This document shows, piece after piece, positions 28,757-38,954 of a DNA stretch of 64,000 bases. Both the position numbers and the translations under genes were made by a program. Positions within the stretch are counted from its first letter, which is position 1. Each line of letters begins with the position of its first letter. The notes beneath the pieces were generated by a model. It saw only the letters and a program-made list of their open reading frames with translations. It did not search any database and was not told the DNA's origin. The DNA lies in NCBI GenBank assembly GCA_034440575.1, contig JAOTOL010001313.1, forward strand, positions 384,001 through 448,000. The letters are read 5' to 3'. The stretch is from Imbricaverruca yamaguchii (taxonomy: Eukaryota > Arthropoda > Thecostraca > Neoverrucidae).

Positions 28757-29365
28757 ACCCGGCCATGCCCAGGTGGTCACAGGCCACCAGGTAACTGAGG
28801 CTTCCCCTACTGTGGAGGTGGCTGGGATATCTGTAGATAAGTGTTACTAGTGAACAGAGGAGGGCTAGTTCTCATAGGTCACAGGAGGGGCAGTGGCAGG
28901 TCAGGTGTAGAGGATTTGCAGGCAATAGCCTAAGCAAAGGGTCAGCAAGAAGCAGGTGACATGTGGTAGGAGTGGGAGGAATTATAGTTGAACAGCTCAG
29001 CAAGCAGGTAGGTACATCAACATTGAATAGGTTCCGGGCACTATCCAGCCCCCAGGATAGTAGTAGTCAGGATAGCACTGGTTGTTGGTAATTCTTGTGT
29101 GAGTCATTTAGATATTAGAGTATTGATATTGAATGATATCAGACTAAATGATATTAGATATCATTTAGAGTATTCTGTAAAGGTAGGAGAGGAAGGTGTA
29201 TTACCAGGCCTGGTGCAAGCGGTGACACAAGCCATCAGTGATCACCAGTTTAGTACAGTTGTAGTCAAGGTAGGGGTGAACAACATAGATCCTGCTAGGA
29301 GTGAGGAGCTCCTGCAGGACTACAGGGCCCTCCTGGCCACCCTGAAGCAGTTTTGGATAAAAAAC
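28757..29365 (+). pseudogene. CR1-like LINE 5' part with ORF1 esterase fragment
   Basis: A non-coding 5' region is followed by an SGNH-esterase-like ORF1 piece: VRIALVVGNSCVSHLD (block I with GNS for GDS), DHQFSTVVVKVGVNN (block III with Asn) and DPARSEELLQDYRALLATL. It breaks off at 29352 and passes into a ~165-bp segment also found after the CR1-like copy at 62.6 kb. Esterase-type ORF1 is a known property of CR1-group LINEs. The 61.2-kb copy shares DHQFSTV, GVNNI and SEELLRDYRALLATLK, so both belong to one family. Confidence 0.75.
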
Positions 29366-29368
29366 TGC

Positions 29369-29535
29369 TGTTTGTTGGTGTCATGCATACCAATACATTT
29401 TGTACTCCAGGATTGTCACTAGACCAAATGAAATATTTTGTACCCCAGAAGGGAAAAAGAAGAACAACACTGTTTTGTCGAGTGCTACCACTCAAAGTCC
29501 ATACCTGAAAACAACCAGCAGTTCCAGCTGTTCCC
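29369..29535 (+). repeat. Segment S, copy 1: ~165-bp sequence fused downstream of a CR1-like fragment
   Basis: From GTTGGTGTCATGCATACC to CATACCTGAAAACAACCAGC, it matches 62597-62748 with a few differences. At both sites it follows a CR1-like fragment, broken at different points. It contains AAATATTTTGTAC and TCGAGTGCTACCACT, with no RT or EN coding potential recognised. Confidence 0.8.
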
Positions 29536-29643
29536 AGGAGCTAACCCGTCAACGGCCACAATGCAACTTGGAAAGGGAGGGACAAAAAAACAGACACCAT
29601 CTCACCGACACGGTTTGACCGACACCATCTCGCCGACATGGAC

Positions 29644-30305
29644 GATCTCGGCAACCGCTGGGTCGATCTTCATGAAACATACATTAAACGATCGCCAGTG
29701 TGCCAGAGGCGTGCGGTTTGGACTTTCGTGACCTTGGGTCAGGTCAAAGGTCACCAAATCGCAGAAAGCACAATTTTTGGCTCACCAACATGACCGGTCT
29801 CGGTAACCGCTCGGTCGATTCCAATGAAACCTTCACCAAACGAACGGCCGTGTGCCGGAGGCGCGGTTTGGACTCTCGTGACCTTGGGTCAGGTCAAAGG
29901 TCACGAAATCGCAGAAAAACCATAGTTTTAGGCTCACCGACATGACCGATCTCGGTAACCGCTTGGTCGATTACAATGAATCCTTCACCAAACGAACGGC
30001 CGTGGGCGGGAGGCGTGCGGTTTGGACTTTCGTGACCTTGGGTCAGGTCAAAGGTTACAAAATCGCAGAAAACACTATTTTTGGCTCACCGACATGACCG
30101 ATCTCGGTAACCGCTGGGTCGATTCCAATGAAACTTTCACCAAACGAACGGCCGTGTGCCGGAGGTGTGCGGTTTGGACTTTCGTGACCTTAGGCCAGGT
30201 CGAAGGTCACCGAATCGCAGAAAAAAAACAATTTTTGGCTCACCGACATGACCGATCTCGGTAACCGCTGGGTCGATTCCAATGAAACCTTCACCAAACG
30301 AACGT
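29644..30305. repeat. 152-bp satellite (about 4.3 units)
   Basis: GATCTCGGTAACCGCT-type unit starts lie at 29644, 29796, 29948, 30100 and 30254: period 152 bp, last step 154 because of a longer A-run. Conserved blocks include GGTCGATTCCAATGAAAC, CACCAAACGAACGGCCGTG and GACCTTGGGTCAGGTC. Divergence between units is low. Confidence 0.95.
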
Positions 30306-30446
30306 TTAGTGAACGTGAACATGTCTGGGGGAGTAAGATGTCACCTAGACAGGTACATATATGACTTGAAATCGCATCTCCGCGAGGAAGGCCAAAACTG
30401 CTATGTTGAATAAAAATCTGGAATCGTTTCCAAGTAAGTCCACTAA
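30306..30446. other. Unassigned spacer
   Basis: Nothing recognised between the satellite and the I-clade fragment. Confidence 0.4.
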
Positions 30447-31409
30447 TCAGAAAATGGTCTTTTGACGGATCCTCTCACAAAGGTACCACCCACTCCGGTG
30501 TTTACCTTCGAGCCATCCGTGTAGGTGGAGGCAATTTTGGTACATCGTGGATATATGTTCTAACGAGTGTAAGTGTAACTCCTCTTTTGTGACATCTCGC
30601 TTTCTCATGTCAGCAAGGCAAATATCGATAGACGGGGAGATCAGCTCCCACGGAGGAACAGACAGTTCTTCATATTGCCGAATTCCTTGTAGTTGTATTT
30701 CCATTTGTCCCAGGAGCGTCCTCATTCGCACACAGTATGACGTCCCTCTCCTAATGTGATTTCGAAGAATCGCGTGCGTGACCTGAGAAAAAACTGCCGG
30801 ATAAGATGGGTGTGTCGGGAACTGTCGCATTTTGCAGGCGTATCGAAGGCCTAGCATGTCTTGTCGCATAGATAGTGGAGGCTCATGAGCATCTACTAGC
30901 ACGCGAAATGCCCCTGTAATGTTTCGTACCGCGACATGATGTACTGGGTCAAGCGTACGCTTTGTAGTAGCTCACGCGCCATCGTATATAAAACAAGCGT
31001 AGTGAAGCTTCGAGCGGATCAGACTACAATACAACAGGTGTAGTGGCTTTCTATCAGCACCGTATGACGTACGAGCCACGTACTTCAGTATTGCAATTGT
31101 TTTAAAACACTTGTTTCTGAGTGTTTTGATATGATCTCTGTATGTCAGATGATGGTCAAGCTGCACACCAAGGAAACGAGCCACTGTTGTTGTAGGTACA
31201 TCTTGCCCATACAAACTCAACGCCGTGTCCGGGCAGCTACGCCTACGTCGACAGAAATGCATTGCGACTGTCTTCGCCGTGGAAAACTTGAATCCATCAC
31301 AACACGCATTGCGAGGTGTCTTCTCCGGGTGGGGTGACCCTCGCGCCATCACCAGGTGACTTCTTCGTCCTCTTATGCAGGACGTCCGAGAGTTGGTTGA
31401 CCAGTCCAC
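30447..31409 (-). pseudogene. I-clade LINE ORF2 fragment: RT thumb and connection region
   Basis: Minus-strand translation gives GFKFSTAKTVAMHFCRRR, VARFLGVQLDHHLTYRDHI, CFKTIAILKYVARTSYGAD and LLYCSLIRSKLHYACFIY (RT thumb of I-type LINEs). After a stop near 30970 it continues with LSMRQDMLGLRYACKMRQF and HPSYPAVFSQVTHA, the same region as in the copy at 15.25 kb. The catalytic FADD motif is not preserved and the 5' part is broken. There are stops and frame changes and no 3' tail, so it is an internal remnant. Confidence 0.8.
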
Positions 31410-31719
31410 CTGTCAGATACTTGTCCAGTCATGATACTCAGGCACCTGTTTGCTATCATGAGCTGTCTGTGGCGCGTGATGAAGTGAGCTGGACCGACTC
31501 ATCCAGCTTGATGATCCTGTCAGACACGCGCTGACCTGCCGATCGGATGTCAGCTCGTCTTCACCAAGCGAAAGGGGCGGGGGTCGATGGCTGTCCTGGG
31601 TTCTGGGGAACAGAGATCGTTAAGTGGATGAGGACGTGATGGCCAGGTAAATGGAAAACGATTTTGCCTGCCATGTACATTCCACCAACTGTGGTGGTGC
31701 ACACTCGAGCCTCGCTGTC
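31410..31719. other. Unassigned sequence
   Basis: May contain decayed 5' sequence of the I-clade fragment. No recognisable motif. Confidence 0.4.
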
Positions 31720-33397
31720 CGATATGTTCATGGATGATGTACGCCTGGATTGGAAACTCCGCGTCGGCGCCTTTCATCTACGAGTATCAGCGGCACCAAC
31801 TTGTTACCTAGCGGCGGGTAAGTAAAGACACGGAATCGCGGCCGGTTATAGGCCGTGCGCCTATGGGAGTTCTGCGTACGCATTTCATATTGGCATTTTT
31901 CCCAATTGATTCAGCCACCCCAGGAGGATTGCATCTACCTTCCATGATACAGAATTGATCAAGCAACCTTACCGTTCTTTCCTTATTTATTTATTACGCT
32001 CCGTTCCGAAGTTGTGATGCGAAGTGAAGGCGTCTGTGGGAGGTAGTCCATTTCGCCGAAAGGGTCGGCAGTGGCACACATGTTGACTTCTTAAAACGAT
32101 CGAAGAGGGTTTTAAGAAGAGGGTACATGGAGGCAATAGGCAGACCAAAATGAACAGAGAGGTCACATTACATACGTTCCCACGCTAAAACTTCAAATTA
32201 TTGCAGGTGGGGCAAGCAAGCATTGAGGGGGCAGTTTCACCATTAAAGAGAAGGCCATCAATAGACGGTTCTGTTTTCCCCACCCTCCTTGCTCTCTAGA
32301 TATGTGGCTGATATTTTCAGGTGGAGTGGTTTACACAACTGGATGGAGAGTACACTTCAGCGTACTCACCAATCTGCAGAGGATTGAGCTGAAGATCCAT
32401 GGATGATACAAAACCCTCCCCCCACCACTGACACACTCACAAAACCACTGACAGATTCATGATTTTGCCAAGGAAGCGTCATTTGTCCAGAGGGGCGGCT
32501 CTTGGTCCAGAACATTTTGACGGGGTGCACTCCGATCTACCAGAGGGACAGCATTTGTTTTTGTCTGAGGAGTGAGTTTCGCCGAAAAATTCGCGGCGTG
32601 TGTTCGGACTCTCGGAGGACTGCCGTTCCCAGGCCGAGGAGCGCGTTCCGCTGAGTGTTTCGAGGAAGGGGATACACTGGAACCTCCAAGAGAGCCATCC
32701 TTCGGGTCTTAAGGGGTGCGACTTTCTCTTCCCCCCCCCCCCATTAGATCAACCCTTGCAACATACCCTAGCTGGCAACGCCACTACCTCTCGCGGATTT
32801 GCTACCACTTGCGGCCGTCATTCGACTTAGGGGTGTTGTTTTGCATACCTTTGAGGTGGACTGCCACCTTAATGTTTGCTTGACCAACCCCCCCCACAAT
32901 TATTTGAACATCTAACGTGGGAGCCAATGTAATGTAGCCCCAGTGCATTTTAGTCTGTCCATTGCTTTCATGTACTTTGCCCCGTACAATCATTTAATGA
33001 TAAAGATAAAGATAGAGAGATAAGAGATAATGATTCAGGATAAAGATCTTCAAGATACCAACATCGGTGTGCCGACCCTTTGGACGAGGTGGGCTCCCTC
33101 TCAAAGATGTCTTCACTTCGCACCAGGACAACTTCTGAACGGAGCGCAATGAATCAATAAGGAAAGAACGGTAAGGTTGCTTGATCAATTCTGTATCATG
33201 AAAGGGTGATGTAATCCTTCTGGGATGGCTGCATCAATTGGAAAAAACCAGTACGAAATGCGTACCCAGAATTGTCATAGGCGCACGGCCTCAAACCGGC
33301 CGCGATTCCGTGTTTTTACTTACCCACCGCTAGGTGGGCTGATACGCAAACAGTTGTTGGTTTCCAATCCAGGCGTACATGATCCATGCCATAGGGG
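31720..33397. repeat. Large inverted repeat: ~310-bp arms around a ~1.03-kb loop
   Basis: The left arm (about 31720-32055) and right arm (about 33085-33397) are inverted copies at roughly 80-85% identity by eye. Shared strings read outside-in: ATGTACGCCTGGATTGGAAA, CACGGAATCGCGGCCGGTT, GGCCGTGCGCCTATG, TGATACAGAATTGATCAAGC, AACCTTACCGTTCTTTCC and CTCCGTTC. The loop has no recognisable gene, only homopolymer C runs and GATAAAGATA microsatellites (near 33000). It could be a foldback-type DNA element, a non-autonomous transposon with long TIRs, or two inverted insertions of one repeat. No target duplication was identified. Confidence 0.85.
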
Positions 33398-35814
33398 ACG
33401 TGCGCGGACACGCTACTGGTGGCGCTTCGTTTTCGCTATATTTTCAGACCTCGATAATTCTGATTTTTCACGATGCATATGTTTATGATTTTCAGCATCC
33501 TCGCCAACGGGAACATCATCCGATAGCAAGTGAAGTCACATAAGCAAAAGAGCAGTGCCCAGTACATGTCAATACAAACTGTGAGTCATAGCATGCTACT
33601 ACAGTGTCATGCAGTGGACTCGGGTACATCGCCATCGCCAACGTTATCGTCATCGTCATCGTCATCTTCAACGTCGCCGTCGCTCTCCCCTCTCTCCACA
33701 CACCAACAAATACACAACGCTGAAATGAAATATTTATGCGCCGATTTGCGGGCTAAAACACATCGGCCTTGATGGAGCATCGGAGCACAGCAGGTCTGAA
33801 CTGTGATGACGACGGGTGAAGTTATTTCCTCGGTGCCTAACATTAGGGAGGGACGAAGCAAAAGTTTTGGTTGGGCGAGTTCAGGGTCGGGAAGGGGGCA
33901 CAGCTTCCACAAAATCATAGGAAATGAAAACAATGTCCTCTGATCAAACATGTGCACTTATGTAGTCATCTTGATCGCCGAGTCTAGTCAGTCACCACAA
34001 ACCACACCAATCAAACTAAAATGCACAACGAATCATATGTATCAATTAACGCAATCGTCTTACTATTGATTTCACAACAGTTTATAAATTTCACCCGTAC
34101 CCAGTGCCGCAGCCAAGAGCAAGAGTTGGAAACACTGGGTACAAGCCTCTCCGGTCACGGCTAAGGAATTCGAAAATATCAGCCCTGGAGATTCCCAGAA
34201 GTGCCATCTGAAGGTTTTAAAATGGATATGTCGCCTCGAATGATTCTGTTTTGGCTCCGGAGTCGGAAATAAAAAGTGCAAAACTTCGGAAATTGGGAAT
34301 AATGTCAGAAATCAAAACAGTGTTCAAATCGTTGGAATTGGAATAGTCCATCCACCAGGTGTGTTGCAACAGGAACATTTTTACTGCAGGCCTGTTAATA
34401 CTTGTAATCCTTTCCCTCCAAAAGGTTAAGTGCGGAGTTTTCTACACCTTTGGTGGTGGTTGGACCCACCATATTCACCTTCTTGATCACATTCACCAAT
34501 TTGATTTCTACGTGCCTTGAAATTGACTTCGGACGGATCAAGGCGGATAATATTCCCAAATCTCCAAAATACCACCATTCGCAGTTGTTGCAGCATAGCA
34601 ACATCAAATCCAGAGCAAACTGTTCGTTCATCAAATCAAATAACTGCCTTTCCAAATTTTAACCAAGGTCAAGGTTATTAAACAGAGGTTAGGTCAAAGC
34701 GTCCATTTTTATCGCAGTACGGGGAAAACATCTCGTGCAGAACTTGATTAAAAAATGACATGCAAATTCTGATTTCAGATATGTGGCAAGGTTAATGATG
34801 TTAGGTCAGGTCACAGTATTATGCAAGTATTATGCACATTTTACACTGCCATCTTTTGTGTGGATTTGAGATATTTGTGCGCGTCAGCTGACGTGGCGAC
34901 ATTGCGCCCGCAATGTCGTCTTATGCCGAATGCCACTGTTCCTTGTGAATTGAAACTTTAATTCGGTTTTAGAGCCACCGAAGTAGTGCACCAGGATGTT
35001 GTGCGAACAATGATCCAGGATGACCAGGTTTCGAGTGACTGGACCTTATTATATAAAGCAAATAGAAGGCATATAAAGAGCAAGTATAAAGAGGTGCAAA
35101 ATGTCGGACAGTAGGAATACATGGCAGACGTAAGGAGTGTTCATATAGGTGCGGGAGACACGATTAAGGCCACAAGGGTCCCGCACCCGAAAGCGTTTCT
35201 CGTCGCGCTGTTGTCAGTACCTGCAATCAATACCCTAGTGGAAGTAAAGTCAGTCCTGCTGCTGACAAAAAATTGTTTTTCTGATGTCACCAATATCCAT
35301 TCATCGAATTGCACAACAAGACCAGCTGTGTCTCAAGCAGATTCAATGGCTTTGAGGAAGTTGAAAATATTACTACATGGGTGACATTGGTACCTATTAA
35401 TGATAACATGAAAGGAAGAATACTAAGAAAGCGACAACTAATGCACACAAAACTACTCGGAAAGATTATGTAAAGCTGTGATTAATCCCACACCGTTCAC
35501 CATGACCAACCAGGGTCGTGGACTACGTACCGTCTACCAGGGTTGGATTTATACTTTGCAATCCTGGATGATGAGAGGACAATTTCTGAGTGATGGAATT
35601 CGGAGAAGGTGTTTTCCCTCAAATATTTGCATCAGAATCGCACTTGTAAGTTTGAAGTGAATGTTGAGCACTACCACAGGGCACAGGGTACATTGTCGAA
35701 CAACGTCATCAGACGTCCAAATTGAAAACACATGGAGGAAACAACATGGAGGATAATTTTGCGAAGAGGATAATGCTATGAATGGCAAAAATGCAGGAAA
35801 AGGTCATTTTTATA
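33398..35814. other. Unassigned sequence with a CATCGT microsatellite
   Basis: A trinucleotide-type (TCATCG)n stretch at 33636-33690 gives poly-Ser in one frame and poly-Asp in another; neither frame has other protein features. Positions 34288-34345 resemble 47637-47700, just ahead of the 47.8-kb degenerate array, so a fragment of that repeat family may lie here. Confidence 0.5.
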
Positions 35815-36400
35815 CCCTGACGTCCACCGCGGCGGGCCAAGGTCGCAGAGCATACCATCTACTATGGCAGACCGGGGCTGTGGAGCACACCTGCTATGGC
35901 GGATCAGAGCCGCAAAGCACACCGTCCACTCTGGCGGACCAGTGCCGCATAGCATCGTAACGGACCGGAGTCGCGGAGTACACCGTCCACTGCGGCGGAC
36001 CAGGGCCGCGGAGTACATCAACTACGGCAGACCAGAGTTGTGGAGTACACCATCCACTGTGGTGGACCGGGACTGTGTGGCACATCTACCATGCCGGACT
36101 AGGGCCGCGAAGCATAGCGTACACTGCGGCGAATCACGACCGCGGAGTACATCATCTACTGTGGTGGATCAGAGTCGCGAAACAAACCATACACTGTGGC
36201 GGATCATGGCCGTGGACTACACCGTCCATTGAAACGTACCGGGGCCACGGAGCATACCGTACAATATGGCGGATCAGGGCCGGGGACTACACCGTCCATT
36301 GCAACAGACCGGGGCTGCGTAGCACACCGTCCACTGTGGCGGACCGGAGCCGCGGAGTACACCGTCCATTGCGGCTGAGCATAGCCATCATCAGGACAAA
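35815..36400. repeat. Degenerate tandem repeat, ~32-36-bp units
   Basis: Units of the form GCGGACCAGGGCCGCGGAGTACACCGTCCACT recur from about 35820 to 36385 with many substitutions and variable length (about 32-36 bp). They keep translated frames open (for example 35864-36232), but the peptides are just repeat readout. Confidence 0.85.
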
Positions 36401-37150
36401 TTATGTCGTGCCGTGGCAGTGGCGTACATAGGATTTGCGAGATGGGGCAACCTGATTTGGAAGGTGCCCACCTTACCCATTAAAAAAGTCGGCAGATTTC
36501 CATGGATATTTTTTAATGGGTTCTTCATATCTTTTTTTCATACAATAATTAGTGACCAAATTAACTTTCTTGTTGAAGGAGCGAAATCTACCACAATTAT
36601 TTCTGAATCACCGGATTTCAACCCTAACGCCCCACATCCTGTGTCAAGGTTTTTCTTTTGGTTTCCCTTGAAAAGTCGCCTCGCACTATTGAAAGTACAC
36701 CTGAACAAATCATCCAAAAATGAAAATTTGTCAATATCACGTATTCCAATTAATAACGCCCGATCGCCAAAAACCAACGTTCGTGCACGTGTACACCCGC
36801 ATTGCGCATTCTGTGCGTTCGGCACTCTGCATGCGCTTCTCCGGTTTCTGCATGGCCTCCCACGTTTCGCTAATTACAGTTGCGTGATAGTCTTGTGCCA
36901 GACTTGACATGTGAAATGCCTGGTATGGCGGCTGGCTTGAAAAAAAAATCGATAAGTTCGATTCGATGTATTAGTTGTCTTCTTCCCACATTTTCTTGTG
37001 ATTAAGAAATCCGGAGACTACCTGAGCTGTGGTGCACATATCTCTTTGGTTAAATAAACTCCCTGATTGGCTACCTAGCTGTGACTCAAACTAGGTTTTG
37101 GTGATTTTTACCCGTTGCGTTTTTCTTCTTCTATGGATGTGTTTTAGGGT
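36401..37150. other. Unassigned sequence
   Basis: A 164-codon plus-strand frame (36413-36907) has no known motif, no good start context and biased low-complexity stretches; I do not treat it as a gene. Confidence 0.5.
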
Positions 37151-38100
37151 TCTAGCTAATTTTTGTTAGGGGCCCGGCACATGTTTGAGACCCGGCACCC
37201 GGCACATGCTCTTTTTTTACAGCTTTGTTGCTTTTTATACACCGATGATATATTTCAGGTATCGGCGCGTTTTCAAATACGTCGGTGTGTTTATTTAGTG
37301 CCCGGTCTTTGTGTTCCTTGTTTACGATCAATTTCCTTTTTGAGGCCCAGCCTGTTTCAGAGGCCCCGTGCGGTCTTATGGTTCTGATGTCCCTTGAGGG
37401 TCTCCGTTATGATTTTATTTAGCGCTCCAAGGTGTGATTATTGCGAGCTGCAGAGCATATTTTAAGGCCCTGTCGCTTTTTCCGAAACTCCGTAAGCTTT
37501 GGATTACCGACACTAATTTTTGGATTACCGATGACATCTTTGATCCCGAACGCGATATTTATGGGCCCCCGTGTTCACTTATTGGGATCCCAAGCACCAG
37601 TTTCAGTGGCTAGGACACGTTTTGGGAGGCACAACACGCTTTGTGGGCTTTTGGAGCGGATATTAGGACCAAAGTCTTTTTCTATGTCGGGACTGATTTT
37701 CGTTGCCTCGTGATTAGTTTGGTGATCACGATGAGGCTTTTCGAGCCCCGTTACGACCTACTGTGCCCCTAGCGTGATTTTTGCGGACTCGGGGGAATAC
37801 TTGGTACCCATAGTCTCAGCGTGACTTTCCGGGGCCCCGGCCCGACCGTTTGTGGCTTCGTCGAGATTTTCTTGAATCCCAGCAGGACTCTTTTGAGCCA
37901 CCAGCGTGATTTTCAGGGGCCCAGGTGGAAACGTTTCAGGCCCCAGCGTCCTTTTCAGAAGACCCTACGCAATTGTTTGGCCTCCATTTTTCGGGATTGG
38001 CCAGTGATTTTTCGGGACCCTGGTGCGATTATTGGGAGCCTAAACGTGATTTTTAAGGACACTGGTGCAATTTTTCCGGAGCCCGACGCGATTCTTGGTG
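37150..38100. repeat. Degenerate ~20-24-bp tandem field, copy 1
   Basis: The stretch is built from variations of a unit near GGCCCCAGCGTGATTTTTGG, repeating about every 20-24 bases (clear at 37850-38100) with heavy divergence. GTCGCTTTTTCCGAAACTC near 37470 matches GCCGCTTTTTGCGAAACTC near 47822 in the second copy, so the two fields share an origin. Confidence 0.7.
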
Positions 38101-38471
38101 ACCCCACAACCTGTCAGGGGGCAACTGCCCACAATGTCCCCTCCCCATTCGGCATGCCATTGTGCCACGCGATTCTGCAACGCAAGCGTAGAGGAATAAC
38201 TCATTTGTTCATCACTCACACGTGATTTCAACTCAAGTTCTCCAGACAGTTTGAGGGAAGTCAAACATCTCCTACATAGATAGGAAAGGATGGACTATTA
38301 GGCAAGACGGATGCCATGAAATTCAGATCACAGTACTTTTGCTGCAATACATACCTTTTCCGCAGGTTGTTTTGAAGATTGATGCGCTCCTGAAGTTTGG
38401 TCAGGGTGGGAGTTGGAGGTGGATGGAACAGCACGGTGAAGGACATTGGATGTGGTTCAAAGGACTTCTTT
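38100..38471. repeat. Common 3' flank of the degenerate array, copy 1
   Basis: About 370 bp match 49628-50009 in the same orientation (AACTGCCCACAATG, GTGATTTCAACTC, AAGTTCTCCAGACAGTTTGA, GCTCCTGAAGTTTGGTCAGG and GGTTCAAAGGA). Both copies contain a pyrimidine-AG string followed by a short open stretch with FGQGGSWRWME-like translation. Similarity stops at 38471/50009, suggesting the real right end of a repeat element. Confidence 0.85.
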
Positions 38472-38954
38472 CTGGTTGCATTAACAATGCAGGTAATGAA
38501 GTAACCATTTCATTAATTGACCTCTATGGTGTCCTGAGTGAGGAGTATAATTGAGATGGGTTCTTGTGAAACACGTTGTAGGAGTAAGGTTGCGATTTAG
38601 CTTTTAGACTCCAGTGGGAATGCGGTGTGGATTCACTCATTAGTGTATCCATACCATAACCTAATAACCATAACCAACATAACCTAATCTAACATATCCT
38701 AACATTCCTTTGGAGATGAAAAAAAATAGAACAAACATTAATGCAATATATTTTCTGAAAATATTCCAAATTTATAAACCGAGACCAGTCAAACCTAATG
38801 TAACGTCACCTGGTTTTGAAGTACAAATTTCCGATTTTCATTTTTTGGGGGAACATTGTCCAACTTATAAAAATGAGCTAGCCAAACCTAACCAAACCGG
38901 TATTATTGTGCTCTATGGTGGATACAAGACAATGTTCCACATACATTTCGCTTC
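38472..38954. other. Unassigned sequence with CCTAA-like strings
   Basis: CATAACCTAATAACC and related strings lie at 38650-38705. No gene recognised. Confidence 0.5.

Noticed and set aside
29644..30305. CRISPR-like regular repeat
   Set aside because: The 152-bp units are repeated over their whole length, with no unique spacers, and the context is eukaryotic.
33530..33957. Poly-Ser (plus) and poly-Asp (minus) frames
   Set aside because: Both come from the (TCATCG)n-type microsatellite, with no other protein feature.
36413..36907. 164-codon plus-strand frame
   Set aside because: No motif, domain or splice context recognised, and composition is like the surrounding noncoding DNA.
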